Positions 1 through 12,098 of a stretch of 39,657 nucleotides of DNA are shown here, piece after piece (position 1 is the stretch's first letter; every line of letters begins with the position of its first letter). The notes beneath the pieces were generated by a model. That model had not been told where the DNA came from. It saw only the letters and a list, made by a program, of their open reading frames with translations, and made no database searches. A program made the position numbers and the translations under genes. Source of the DNA: Scenedesmus sp. ARA3 (taxonomy: Eukaryota; Chlorophyta; Chlorophyceae; Sphaeropleales; Scenedesmaceae); assembly GCA_004335835.1 (NCBI GenBank), contig RWJK01000590.1, forward strand, positions 1 to 39,657. Reading direction: 5' to 3'.

Positions 1-115
1 GCTATGATGCACCCTCTGCAGGGGTATGGCAGAGCTATGATGCACCCTCTGCAGGGGTATGGCCTGAGCTGCGCATGCAGCTGATGATGCAGCCTCTGTA
101 GGGGTATGGCAGAGC
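1..115. repeat. 33-bp class tandem repeat, three copies
   Basis: Three imperfect copies of a unit of about 33 bp carry the core gatgcaccctctgcagggg followed by tatggc. The third copy is diverged (gcagcctctgtagggg). The array runs off the left edge of the window, so its full length is unknown. Confidence 0.85.
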
Positions 116-505
116 TCTTGAATGCCTACACATCTTGTACAATGACAAAATCTAGACAAAGCCAGGATCCCGAAGGACGCTGGTCATGCACAGCTGCGCA
201 CCTTCAAGCATTGCTGGACCAGAAGACCCCCGCCAAAGTCTCCTGGACATCTTGTCTTACAGACCGCACTGTGGGCACTAAACACATGCAATATGACAGT
301 TTTAGGCATGGTTAATGCACAATGCACAATGCGCATGCTTAGCGACCCCCACCCAAACTTAGTCAGTGTTTATCCTGTTATCCATTGGCACATGGAACGT
401 GCACGTGCAAGAGCAACTTAACCGCTGTGCAGTGCTTGGAAATGATGCTGGGTTTGCTTCAGGAAATGCTTGTGTACAGCTTCCCTGCAATGTAGCGGCT
501 GTTGG
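116..505. other. 3' flank of the lipase gene, no other gene seen
   Basis: No open frame here looks coding. On the minus strand this is the region just downstream of the lipase stop codon, so it probably holds the 3' UTR. A TGTAA pentamer, the polyadenylation signal typical of chlorophyte nuclear genes, reads on the minus strand at 261-257, about 245 bp past the stop. That spacing fits, but the motif is short and could be chance. Confidence 0.4.
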
Positions 506-1186
506 CTAGCCAAGCAGCCCCAGCAAGCCACCATACAACCCTGGCGGAGCCTCCCCCTTCTTGTAACACAGAAAGCCGCTGTCCGTGGCACTCTTAGCAT
601 CACACACACCGCCCGCAGCGCCCCCCCACGCAAACTTGCATTCCGGGTTTGATGCGCATGTTGCACACTTGCCAGACACCTTGGGGTCGGCGCGCAGAGC
701 AGCAGAGCACTTTGTGGACACCACGCACTGCGGCAGCTGCAGCGCGGCGCGCGTGCAGTTGTCGACAGCAGCACCAAGCACCCGCTGCAGGCCGTCAAAA
801 AACACAGCCGGCATGTGGTGCGCCAGGAACCTCAGAGAAGACAGGTCCTGCTTCGGCTGCTGCTGCCCCCTCAGCCGCCGCAACGGCCCATTGAAAGCTG
901 CCACTGCAGCTCCCTGACTGGCTGTTTCACCGGCTGCTGCTGCAGCTGCTGCAGCAGCAGCAGTCGTGGCTTGCAGGAAGGCATCAGGGTCTCCGCATGC
1001 ATTGAGCTTGTCCACGCCCAGAGCGGTGGCAACCAGCCGCTCCCTCTTTGCTGTAGGGCTGGGGCAAGCATTGTAGCCACGTCCAACTGCAGCCAACGTG
1101 CCGTTGAAACCGGTGCTGTTGGCGGGCGGTGTGGAGCCGGGCAGGTACAGCATCTCCCAAGCAGGGTCCCAGCCGTACTGGAACCT

Positions 1187-1278
<92 letters not shown>

Positions 1279-3901
1279 CAAAAGCAGCAGCGACATGCTC
1301 AGAGTTGAGCGGCCTCACAACATGCTTGCTGCGCTGACAATGCCTTGCCTGGCCGTCCTGCCTGTGATGCCTGTGCATGATTCATGCTGCCAGACCCTAC
1401 ACGCAAAACTGTCCAGTGCAGCACCTGCTGTGCCCTTTGCTTGGCAAATTGCATAGTGAAAAGGCAGTTTCGATAATACTAGTACTCAGCTTCTGCATGC
1501 CGCCGCGCGCGCCCCACCTGATGGTCCGCGGCCCTACAAGCTTGTTGTACCAGCTCGCAAATGCTGTACTGCCCACCCTCTGCGGCCCAAACACGAACAC
1601 ACCACCCAGGCGGGCCCTGCCATACTTGGCAGCCTGTGCAATGCGGGGCGCTGCCAGCTGCGCCAATGCTGAGCCGTCGGAGTGGCCGACTATCCAGATG
1701 CGGTAGGTGGGCTGAGCGGCTGCCGGCAGCTGCGTTTGCAGTAAGCAGGCAGGCAGGCCAGCAGGCTAAGAGGAATATAATGCGAGGGCTGGGACGCGCT
1801 GCGTGCTGTTGCTGTGTGTTTAGACATGTGTTGTTGCAGCAGCCTTCACTGAGTGCAACCCTTGGCTGCTGGTTGGTTGCCAACGGGGGTTGGATCGCAA
1901 AGGATGCACATTCAACCAAACCAATCATTGATGCTGTCTTGTTTGCCTGGACAGCAGGTGTGCATGCACCACCAACGCAAGGCAGTGGCGCTGCCTGCTA
2001 GCTGCGGATGTACGTCATGTGCATGATGCCTAGAAAACCGTGATCAGCCTGTTGCTGTGCTTCTATCCACTTTTGACTGGCGCAACTCTGCCACCAGCCG
2101 GTCAATCTCTGCTTGGTACAGCGGCTCGATCGCCTGCAGGCAGCAGCGGCACAGCGGTAAAAAACTGGCTGTCAGCAGAACAGCAGCTAAAGTGCAGGGT
2201 TCACGGCATTTCAAGCTCGAGTCCAGGCTCACTCTATGCTTTGCGTGATGCTTCAGCAGAGCCCCTTGTATGAACGCAGACACAGTAGCCTGCTTGTGGT
2301 CAAGAGTCTCAGTACATGTCAACTGCTGCAGGCTAGGATGCTTCCTCTGAATCATGCGTGCTGCAGCAGCGGACCTTGTGTGCGCGCAGGAAGCCCCGCA
2401 GCGCCCAAATGGAGTGCGGCGCAGCACCGCCATCTGTCAAAAGCCGTCAAGAGCAAATCCAGCATGTGATTCTTACAAAATCTGCAGTCGATACATGCTG
2501 TAGCAGCGCACCTTGTGTGCGCGCAGGAAGCCCCGCAGCGCCCAGATGGAGCTGGGTTGGTCATCATCAGCGCCCAGGCCGTAGTATGCCGCTGCGGGTG
2601 ATGGCGTCAGGTCGTCTGAGATGGGCTCCATGTTGGCTGGATCATCTAGGCCCCTGGGCGGTTGGGTTTGGGGCGGAGGAGACAGCAACAGATGCAGTAC
2701 CTCGGCTACTTAATGTACAGCTGAAGATACACATACATCCCGAGCCGCCTGTACATGTTGAGCTGCAGCAGTTGCAGGGACCCTGTAAGCTGTTGTTTCA
2801 GCTGACTGCAGGCGTCGGTGCCAGGCATCACTGCGAGATGTCAAGATAACATAACAGGATGGTTGCCAGCTGCCTGCTTGGCTGAGGTGCACCTGGCATC
2901 CAGGCCAGTGCCTTTGATGTGCAGTTGCGCAGCACCTTGCAGCTCCATCAGTCCCTATCACAGCACCTGCGCCGCACCTGAACAGCAGGAATATGTCATG
3001 GTTGGTCCTGAACAGTGTGGCATGTGACACACCGCCTGCTGCGTCTGTGGAGTTGAGGATGACAGCGCCGGAGCCCTCTGCACCCCAGCTCTGCAGCATG
3101 TGATGTTGCAGGGACAGCAAGCGGCAGGCACTGCACAGTGAGGTGGAGGTGGCAGCAGTCATCAGCAGCAAAAAGCACCAACGTGCAATGACCGTCCAAT
3201 AGCTTTCCAACCATATGGTGGAGCGTGTGATCTGCTTTGCGTAGGATGGATGGTATACTGGGTCCAACATCAGCAACCAACGCCATGCCGCTGCTGTGCT
3301 GCAAACGTAAGTGACACGACAATCCATGAGCTGCAGCACTGCATGCTAGCCCCAATGCAGAGCCACCATGCTACAGATCGGCTCACAGCCAGCAGCATAT
3401 CACATCACAAATGTAGTAGCAATGCGCAGAAATGCAGGGCAACGACATGCTGTGTACACAAAAGGCTGCTGCCGGGCCGGCCCACCTGCAAGCAGGGCCA
3501 GATTGACGCCCTTGGTGATGGCACAAAGCCGTGGTCGTTCACATATGCCATGTCGCTCAGGGCAGCAAAGAAGAGCGTGGTGGGGCTGTGGGAGCGCAGC
3601 GCAGCAGCGGGGTTGAGGCCGCCGGCTGGTGCCAGGGCGGCGGCAGCGATGTCTGCTGCTGAGCATGCTGCTGCTGCCGTGAGGTTTGGCGGGCCTGTAA
3701 ACATCATCAAGGTTCAGAGTAAGCCGAGCATCACACTTGCTGGTGCAGGTGGCACAGATAGGCATTGTATGGCCGAAGGAGCGCAGGCAGCAACAGGAAG
3801 GACCACATCAGACAACTGAGAGTGCTGATGGTTGGGGAGCATGCGCACATACCTGACAGCAGCAGTAGTACCAAAAGGCTTGTAAGGCGCACTGCCATCA
3901 T
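506..3901 (-). CDS. Secreted class 3 (fungal-type) lipase, 8 exons
   Basis: Predicted triacylglycerol or galactolipid acyl hydrolase of the Lipase_3 family, alpha/beta hydrolase fold. Exons, minus strand: 3901-3853, 3694-3486, 3298-3212, 3090-2978, 2653-2512, 2133-2071, 1729-1518, 1184-506 (stop TAG). All phases join, giving about 517 residues. Exon 1 encodes a signal peptide (MMAVRLTSLLVLLLLS). FLLFRG at the exon 4/5 junction is the family's oxyanion-side FRG motif. Exon 7 has the nucleophile elbow GHSDG (Ser about 238; the usual form is GHSLG) and then FVFGPQRVGSTAFASWYN, matching the family's FG-PRVG-AFA-Y-N block. A candidate Asp (GWDP, about 298) and His (AHHM, 414-415) follow. The last 60 residues are Cys-rich and not typical of the family. 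The 3' end of exon 3 is the weakest boundary; donor 3137 also keeps the frame but leaves a 46-nt intron. The substrate cannot be told from sequence. Confidence 0.85.
1188..1277 (-). repeat. (CTG)30 run at the 3' end of the last lipase intron
   Basis: Thirty uninterrupted triplets, CTG when read on the sense (minus) strand. The run ends 3 nt before the CAG of the acceptor at 1185. It takes the place of a polypyrimidine tract. In the reading frame of exon 8 it would give a long poly-Leu, but the phase-2 join from exon 7 (donor at 1518) to 1184 shows it is intronic. Confidence 0.85.
2360..2414 (-). repeat. Intronic echo of lipase exon 5 end with donor
   Basis: About 55 bp match 2497-2551, the 3' end of exon 5 (IWALRGFLRAHK) plus its GT donor, with only a few mismatches. 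The copies are 137 bp apart. The echo keeps a GT donor. A possible acceptor upstream of it (after ttttgacag) would be in phase 2, while exon 5 ends in phase 0, so including it would break the frame. Confidence 0.85.
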
Positions 3902-6900
3902 TGCAGGGCTCTGGGTGTGATCACACGCTGCAGATCAACGGCCAGCCTGAGTGCAGCAACAGCCAGAAGCGGCAGCAGCAGCAGCAGCAGGGAACAAGAC
4001 ATGATCAAGAGCAGCCAGAAGCTGGCAGAACAGATGATTTATTTCAACCTAGGATTACTAGGTGCAATTCTTTGCCTTGCAAGCCTGACTGGTGCCGTAG
4101 TTGCATGTCGAAAGATTGGGCGTTCGAGGCGTGATCAGCACCTCAACGTCATTCCCAGGACATCGCAAGCATTTCGACATGATTGAAGAAAGTTGTTGCT
4201 GCTGTTCGTCAGCACTCAGGGTCTGTGCTTACTTGCTGCTGTGGTGGTCAATATATATACAGGTATCACCTGTACTGGTTACTGCGTATATGAGATAGGG
4301 AGAATTTTAAGAAAAGCCAGGGTAACTTAGTAGGATCTTGCTATGGAGGCCTCAATGCGGGCCGACTTTCATCACGATACCGCTTCTGACCGCGCCCTTG
4401 AAACTTCCTGCCCTTCTGCACCTACTTGTTCCTACCTTTAAATCTCCACCTGTTGATTCTTCGTCACGATCACAACCTGAGATTTGAAATTTCACCAAAG
4501 GGTGCGGCTTCAGCGTGCATTCCTGCTTGCTGATTGTTTCAGCTGCTCAGCTGAGCCCAGGTGACTGCTGGTGACTGCTGCAGCTGCAGCATCCAGCACT
4601 GTTGCACCCGGCATGCATGGCCAATTGATCCTGGAATACTTGAGTTTGATATAAAGCTATCTTGTTGTTATTCATGCATGCCTGCAGTAGGCTTCGGGAA
4701 AACACCGCAGTGCCAGCTCTGCCGTCTAGACAGTAGCATATGGACTTGGCAAGTGCTGCCGCTGCTGTTGTGCCTCCAAGATGCATTGTGCAGTTCACGC
4801 CACACATCCAAATCAAATCCCACTACGACAGCAACAGGATGGATATGTTACAAGGGAGGGCAAGCTGTCACGCGATACTCTTGCGGCGAGTCGTATGCCC
4901 TGCTTTCAGCTCAAATATAATGAAATACTTATGGCAGGATGCAACAGCTGCCGTGAAACCAGACAACTCTGTCCCAATACAGGCGTCAGCTGCCTGTTCT
5001 GAAACATACAGCTGGTGATACTGCCAGCTGTTTGGGAGACAGCTTGATGAAAGCAACAGCACCATCGTACATTACTGCTGCTGCTGCTGCTGCTGCTCAC
5101 TGTATCTCCAGGCAAATCAGATATCATGCAGAAATAATATCAATCATATGCTGGTGAGACTCGTGTTATGCCGCTTTCCTTTGGTCACGTGCATGAACTG
5201 CTGTTCAAGTACGTAACAAAGTACACACAAATCAACAGACAACAGCCTGCAGCAACACCCACACTTGGAATGCCAGATCTAGATTGTGGTGCCGCACCCT
5301 AGGCAGCTGTTGCCCGCACACAACACACCAAAACAACAGGATTTCACCGGCAGTGCAAGGTATGCTCCAGTTCTGCCAGTCCCTGCCAGCCTCTTGAAGG
5401 CCCTCTGCACACAACTTGTGCGCTCACGCATTGTGTGCTGCTGAGTGTGCATCATGTCACACGTCAAATGTTAGCTGCAGTACCAAGCAGATTCTTCGCA
5501 TGCACAGACAGTGCCACCAGTGGTATGGCAGTTGCTATGCAAGGGCTGGTGCGGCAGTCGATGCATGAGGACCAGTCGCTGTTGAGATTCACAAGAAAAC
5601 ATAGACAGCAGTCCGTGCCTCATGAGTTCTACCATATACCTCAATGCATACGCCACGCGCGCAATGCCTTTGCAGAAACCCAATGTACTCTGCTGCTGTA
5701 AATGCAGCAGGGCTCCCCACAAAATTCACTCCAACATGTTGTACAACTACTATCGTGGGTGCAGCAGCCCAACATGTTGCTGCTTGCTGCACCACTGGTC
5801 TGCTGAGCGCGGTGCAGCGCCATGGAAGACCCACACACAATTGTTGGCATGTTCCAACAAATGCGTAATCGATGTTGTTATACATGTACCATCACGGCTA
5901 CTACACATGCACACCCACAGCTCACGTCACTGGCGTCACTTGATGCCACACAGACCACTGGTCAAACACAGCCAACTGGGTACAGTGCCCTGCACACTAC
6001 GCCACAGCTGTATGACCGCATGCATTCACGTAAGGCAATCAATTCAAAAGCAAGCAAAGAACTAAACATGCAAACATAGAGGGTTGCAAGGCAGTTCAGC
6101 AGACACTGCCTCAACCTAGATACAACATTGCTCCCACTCCTGCCGCTCGTGTGAAGGTTCTATGCACCACCTGCAAGTTATGGCAGCAGCCACGCCTGAG
6201 GTGGCTCGGGACTGCTGAAAACACGTGAAATGTGCAAACTACACATGCCATGGTTGTAGGGTTCTGGCAGGGTTCTGCAGATTGTACCGAACGACATTGT
6301 CCACAACAGTGTGTGCACAGCAGCAAATGCACAGCTGTGTGTGCAAAGCTGTGTTTCCAACACAGTTCGAGCAAAGCAGTGTGTGTAACGCTGTTTGAGC
6401 AAAGCAGTATGTGCAAAGCAGTATGTGCAAAGCAGTGATTGCACAGCAGGTGGTGCTGGCCGGCCGATGCCCCACAGGGAAACCACAACGAGGCACTACA
6501 CTGTACAAAGTACTATAATGTATGCTAAAATACTGTGATTGTAATGTAATCAGGGACAGGGAAACACGAGAAACACAACAGAAGGATCAGCAGAGCCGCT
6601 GTCACAAGCCACCAAATGTATCTCAATGTACCGCACCGAACTGTGGTATCCTGCATGCAAGCCAGGCACAGCTGCATGCCACAAGCTGCCAGGAGTGTCT
6701 CGATAACAGAAACAGCGTACATCACAAGCAGCCAAAGAAAGAAAAAACTGCCACATGCATTGATTGAAGCGGCGGCATGATTTACAGCACTGTGCATGAT
6801 GCGGCCGAATGTTGATACCGCAGAAGCCCACATCGCTACCAGTCGCAGAAATGTAAGCACAGCAGAAGCGTCAGCACACGCCGCCAGCCAGGAGAAACGT

Positions 6901-7059
6901 AAGCAGAGCAGAAACGTACGCACACACCGCCGATTTCAAACGACGCTTTAATCACTTCTGGTGCAAGCAAAGAGTACCATGGCCACAGGTCACACCAGCT
7001 AGCAAACTGTAGCACCAACAGCTGTGCTTGACATAGGATCGCTGCAGTAAAACTTGCAG
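3902..7059. other. Intergenic region with no supportable gene
   Basis: This interval holds the lipase promoter side (near 3902-4300) and the 3' flank of the Cys-rich gene (near 6700-7059). A TATA-like run (atatatatac) lies at about 4250-4259, some 350 bp upstream of the lipase start on the minus strand. A minus-strand TGTAA at about 6784-6780 lies near 280 bp past the stop of the Cys-rich gene and could be its poly(A) signal. The longest open frames have no recognisable motif, and none could be chained through matching splice sites. Confidence 0.4.
6308..6450. repeat. Degenerate 13-14-bp minisatellite
   Basis: A series of related units of the type gtatgtgcaaagca. The last two, 6407-6420 and 6421-6434, are identical; earlier ones (gtgtgcaaagct, gagcaaagcagt) are diverged. 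It produces repetitive Cys/Leu/His-rich reading frames on the minus strand that are not genes. Confidence 0.8.
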
Positions 7060-8453
7060 TCAACGGCTGACATCTTTGATCGGAAGTTGGTCGTCGTTCT
7101 TTTTCTGTTTTCTGGCCCTGCGCCACATCTGACAACCGCAATCATAACAAATATGACACGCTGACATCACGGTGCCAAGGGCACCAAAAGCAGCCACTGC
7201 AAGATTGGCGATTTCAGAGTCCTTCCATTTGTCTTCAGGAAAAGTGCTGCAGAATGCAGCAGGCCGGTCCATCGGGCACACAGCCGAGTCTTGTACGACA
7301 ATGCAGTCAGTGGCATCAATGGTCTTGCAGCACTTGGCCTCTGTCTTGCCCTGGTCAGTGCTGCAGGACTTGAGAGGTGCTGATGGCCGTATGCGAGCGA
7401 TCCATCATGTGCACAGATTTAGGCATATATGCACCAACGGCAGCAGCAGAGGTAGCGGGCAGCAGCGGCAGCAGTGGGCAGCAGCAGGAGCAGCGGGGAG
7501 TGCAGGAGTTGTCTAGTGTACGGTCACATTATCGGGATGCAATTTGCAATGTAGTTTAGTAGCAAGCTACATGTAGCACAGCTTGAGACAACAGGTTTTA
7601 TACTGTTGTTGAAACTCTTGCTTGGCAAGCATGAAAGTGCATGCACATGCACTGCGTGGTCTAATGCCGTAATCGTGGCTTGCCAGCCTGGAACGAAACC
7701 AGGACACCAGAGTAACAACCACGATAAGGCGGGGACAGCAGGTCTGAACACTCACCTGTACCACGGAGGGTGCATCCATCGCGCTGTCGGTACGTTTTCC
7801 CAGAGGTCTGCAGCAGCAGCGCTGACTTGATGGAGGTCATGTTGATGGGTACGACGCCAGTCGGGCATTTATAGCAGAATCCTGCTGGAGACGCTGGTTT
7901 GCACGGGGTACTTTTACCGACGACCTCACAAGATGTGGTGGAGTTGTCCTGGCAGCACAGTCCGCCTGTTGTGCTTTGTTTACACGGACTGTTGGGAGCT
8001 GTGGGATCGCAGGCAACAGCAGAGCCAAAAGACAGTGACTTGGTATAGTATATGTTCAAGATGATGACTCATACTGCTTTATGGTCTCTCTTTTCTCTCT
8101 CAAGTAAGAAGGGGTATCTTGGCAACATCTCAGGCAACATCAGGCGTCAAGGGGTGACTGTCGACAGTCAGCTGAGACGTCTCAGCTTTATCCCTACACA
8201 ACCCATGCGGTGCATCACCGGACACCTTTGCCAGACTGAAGCAGCTGCAAAACCTTAAAGTACAGAATCGTAAACCTATTCGTACATCCTTGCCTGTGAA
8301 GGTGTAGGTACAGCCATCAGCGACCAAGATCTGACCATACGTGCTGACTGTCCCATCCAAAGAAGAATCGCCAGCCACAATGACACTCATCAGAAGAATC
8401 GTTACAGCCCACAGCCATGGCGAGCAGCGCCAAGCAAGTTCAACGGTTCGCAT
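7060..8453 (-). CDS. Small Cys-rich membrane-anchored protein, 3 exons, unknown function
   Basis: Not recognised. Proposed exons, minus strand: 8453-8286, 8038-7794, 7360-7060 (stop TGA). Phases match and give about 237 residues. The start at 8453 was chosen because it opens with a signal-anchor-like segment (WLWAVTILLMSVIVAG, about 13-28). The body holds many Cys residues (for example GGLCCQ, FCYKCPTG, AKCCKTI) and several N-glycosylation-type sites (NST, NMT). A second hydrophobic stretch (about 185-207, ANLAVAAFGALGTVMSAC) is followed by a basic tail (MWRRARKQKK), so a type I-like surface protein is possible. An equally phased alternative uses donor 8336 and acceptor 7998, which drops the GCTYTFTGKD and GSAVACD segments. 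The longer model is preferred because both segments look coding. No neighbour suggests a role. Confidence 0.5.
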
Positions 8454-11400
8454 CAGGCCCGCTGCAACCAACGACAGACACCGTGAGCGGGATGATTGTG
8501 CATTCAAATACAAGGACGACGATGAGATGGCCAATGGACTGCCGTATGGCTACGCACAGCTTGTATAGCGTTGCATCAACGCATGGGTGACACTGGGGGG
8601 ACCCAAAACAAAACCTCTAACCAACCTGAAGAGGGTGGTATGCAATACAATGAATATTATTGGATGTTTCAACCTTGTAGCGTCGTGAGAGGCGCCTCGG
8701 ACGCACACAGCTGCACATTACAGTTACAGGCTCGCTGAGCAACAGGCACGGCCTGTTGAACAGTACCATGGCCAGAGTGCACGCGTGGATTTTTGACAAC
8801 AGAACACAAACTGTATTAGACCAGTGAGCACTGCATTTGTTTCGTTTGGTCGTTGTCAGCATCCTCGATCGGGCATGCCTTGCTGCAGCTGCAAGATACT
8901 GTGCGTTTGCAGTCACTGCACAGTACTGCAGGCTGCGGTACACACTACCAGGTTGATACAGCAAGGCAGGCTGCCCTGAACTGTCACATAACACAGTGCA
9001 AATGGTTTCAGCATTTCTCGTCATAGAGCTTCAGCGTCGTTTGGTCCAAAGCGTTTACCTTGTACAGCATATATGGTGTACACTGCACAGGTACGGGCGG
9101 CGCCGGCGTGCAGCCTATCAAAGAAAGAAAGTTGCCGATTGCATTCATTACAAGCATAAGCTTGATGCAACATAATGCGTACTCATATGGCAAGAAGTGG
9201 TCCCCCGAAAGGCCACCATGGCTGCCGAACCTCAGATTTGCATGTGCAGCTCCTGCTTCTGCTCCTATGTTGTATAGTATTACCTGCAATCATAACAACA
9301 CCTGGTCAGCGCCGTCCCGAAGAGCCACGATGCCCTTCGGGGGCAACGGCACTGACGGTCTTCGATCCTCTTGTAGTCCATGGTAGTCGGGGTAGTGACA
9401 CCTTGTCAGTGACTCCATTTGGTTGTCACCGTCGCACAGATTTGAAGTTTTCCTCGCAAGAAGCAGGAGTGGCAGTAGTGTAATTTTGCATGTTATGGGG
9501 GTATGTATGCCTGCTTTGCCGATTCGTACTGCTATCATTCATAGTTGACTGTCCTAGTAACCATGTATGACCATGTATGGCCTTGTGTAAATATCAAGCG
9601 CCTGCTTCACCTGGTGATGGCTGAGCAAGCAATAATCGATTGTCTGCCTGCCTGCATATGGCGCAAACTCAAAGGCTCCTGTCCCCACAGCATGCAGGTT
9701 TATAGCTACAGCGCGTGTACAGCGCATGCCGCAGGATGCTGCAAAAATAGCCGACGCAAGTCCGTGGCACAGCAGATGCATCTTTGCACAGCCAGGAGCG
9801 CTAGCGCTCGCACTCGCACTCGCAGCGCTGCACTCTCCTTCCTTTTAGTATATTAAGCCAGGAGCGCTGCAATCTCCTTCCTATTAGTATTATAGTACAA
9901 GTGCTGCTGGCCGACCCGCCTCAACCCTGGCACCAAATACGCCGAATGGGGTTTGGGGTTAACCACGGGGAGGACACCACCCTTCCTCATAGCACAGCCA
10001 TGGCAGGCCAATGTGATTGGCAGAAAATGCCCCACTTCCCTGACACCCTCAACCTGCACACCTGGTGATACACAAACAGCTTTTAATACACAAAAACAGC
10101 CTCGGATACACAAACATGGCAACAACAAGACCTGATAGTGCTACAAGCCGCAGCAGTATCAAGCAAAGCGCAGCTGGCAGCTGCAAGGTACAGCAGTGTG
10201 CAATGCGCAACTGGTGCTGGTGGTAGTACACTGTGCAACACAGCACATGACATATGTGGGACCACAACCTGGAAGCTCCCACAGGCAACTGTTGTACACC
10301 TTGAAAGTGCCTACACGCAACTATAGAACAACACACCCACATGCGGGGCAGTTGCAAGTCCATGGCTTCTGCACTGACACAATTACGTCTCTTGCTGAAA
10401 CAGCATGCTTCATCTGTAGGCACGTCTTGTTTGCAGCATACGAGTCCCACAGAGCCAGGCGACACACAGCTGGCAGCCTGCTGCTGTGCAGCATGTTGTG
10501 CTTGCAGCAGCAGGCTCTTGCCCACAAGGCAGCTGCTTGTACATGCTGCAGCATTGAAAGCTACTGTGCTGGCACCGCAAACAGCACATGCACATCAGAA
10601 GTCGCAACAACCAAAGACCACCACCGACCAAACACGTTACAACAGCCACAAGGCCGCCACACGTAAACAAGGCAGAATGTACAGAAGCAGCACTACCAAT
10701 CTGCTGCAGCCCTGTGAGCAAACAACTGCAGCATGCAGCTCAAGCTCAGGATCCACCTTTTTGATACACAGTGATCGTACACATTGCATTTATAGTACAT
10801 GACGATGTATGTTGAGCATCGTGCTGTTGCACCAGGCATGACCAGTCTCTGCTGGGATTGCCACAGCGCTTCACCCATATAGGAGCTGGATAGCCCCAAA
10901 CAGCTCAGGAAATGGCTCCAAAACCTGGCATGATGACATACAACACAACACTCGCACAAGACCGTGTCCACCCCAGCACACAGGCTGCGGCTTGAACGGT
11001 CCACCAACGGTCCACCCGTTTCAGCTGGCATGGTGTACAAGCCGCCATCACACCCGCAGCCGCCAGGCAGGTGTGAGAGGTTTGAGCCCTGGCGCTGCAA
11101 AGCACGGCGTCTTCCCAGACCAAGCACAGAACCCACACGCCTCCGCCTTCCTTTGCTGGGGCCGTCCCAGCACACCTGGCATAAATGTTTGCAACTCCGC
11201 ATACACAAGGCGACGGTCCCGCCATGAACCCCACTGCAACACAACAGCATGATTTCAATCAGCAAGGCTCAACTGCAGTACTTGCGGTGTTGGTGACGGA
11301 AGCAGGTACCATTCTCCTTGCCAGTTGCTGCAACCTCTGAAAGATGGCCCTCTCGCAATGCCACTTGCAAGCAGTGCTTGGTGACGAACGATGACCAGGG

Positions 11401-11619
11401 CTGGACCCCACGCAACCAGTGTGCCTGCCCTACATCAACTGATGTCAAGGGCAGGCGCTGTCATGCAAAACATGTTGCCAAGCAGCACAGCGCCGACCCG
11501 AGCCCGCCATGCAGTATCATCTGCTGCAGCAGCGCCCTGCAGGCGCATTGCTACACACCACAGCAGTGCAGCCAGCTCTGCAGCCGCCCGGCGGCAGCTT
11601 ATGCATCGGTTCATAGTAA
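8454..11619. other. Interval with no supportable gene; possible orphan exon
   Basis: No chain of exons could be built here. One short minus-strand segment at about 11238-11180 has an acceptor-like TTGCAG, an open frame reading WGSWRDRRLVYAELQTFMPG and a GT donor. It looks exon-like but has no partner. Minus-strand ORFs around 9008-9538 contain hydrophobic and Cys-containing stretches, but the only intron joining them would be 18 nt. Part of 11000-11619 is probably the 3' UTR of the large minus-strand gene. Confidence 0.35.
9790..9890. repeat. Direct repeat pair with an AGCGCT-rich insertion
   Basis: Copy 2 (9856-9890) reads agccaggagcgct, then gcaatctccttcct and attagtat. Copy 1 (9790-9851) has the same ends but about 27 extra bases between agcgct and gca, made of agcgct and cgcact units. 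The insertion is itself flanked by agcgct palindromes. Confidence 0.7.
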
Positions 11620-12065
11620 TCAACAATCTATGGCAAGGCCCTCCTGCAGCAGCCACCACACTTCCTTCTTAGTCGCAGGCTTCAGTATCTTGTGCAGAGC
11701 CTTGAGTTTCTTCTGCTTCTGCTTGTGAGTTAGCTGCTGCCACTGCTGCTGCCGCTGCACTATCCCCGCCTGCCACTGCAGCGCCTCGCTGCTGCTCTCC
11801 CCTGCAGCAGCACCTGCCTCCCCCAGCCCCGCAAACTGCACCCACTGCCGCTCATCCTGCAGCATCCCCTGCCAGTGCTGCTCATCACCGTCCCCTGCGT
11901 CTGCCTCTGCTGCAGCAGCAAAGCCCGACCACTCCCCTGCAGCTGCAGAGCTCCCTGCAGCGCTGCTGCTGCTGCTGCTGTCGTTTGTTGAGTGCTTGCT
12001 GCCCCACTTAGATTGTGGCTTGTACTGCCCCACCTCCTCCCATGACTCGCTGCTGAGGCCCCAAG

Positions 12066-12098
<33 letters not shown>

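Noticed and set aside
1186..1378. A poly-Leu (or poly-Gln/poly-Ser on the other strand) protein across the triplet run
   Set aside because: The run lies inside the last lipase intron. The lipase exon joins before and after it in phase and the family motif continues directly from exon 7 into the sequence after the run.
2710..2850. Minus-strand exon reading CSQLKQQLTGSLQLLQLNMY
   Set aside because: It looks protein-like, but exon 4 (ending FLLFR) joins directly to exon 5 at 2653 in phase and restores the FRG motif. Including this segment would add a stop codon.
3917..4186. Plus-strand ORF with a TM-like stretch (LGLLGAILCLASLTGAVVA)
   Set aside because: It overlaps the lipase promoter side on the opposite strand, has no family motif and no supporting splice partner. 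One hydrophobic stretch is weak evidence.
6239..6508. Cys/Leu/His-repeat protein on the minus strand
   Set aside because: The pattern is produced by the 13-14-bp minisatellite in this interval.
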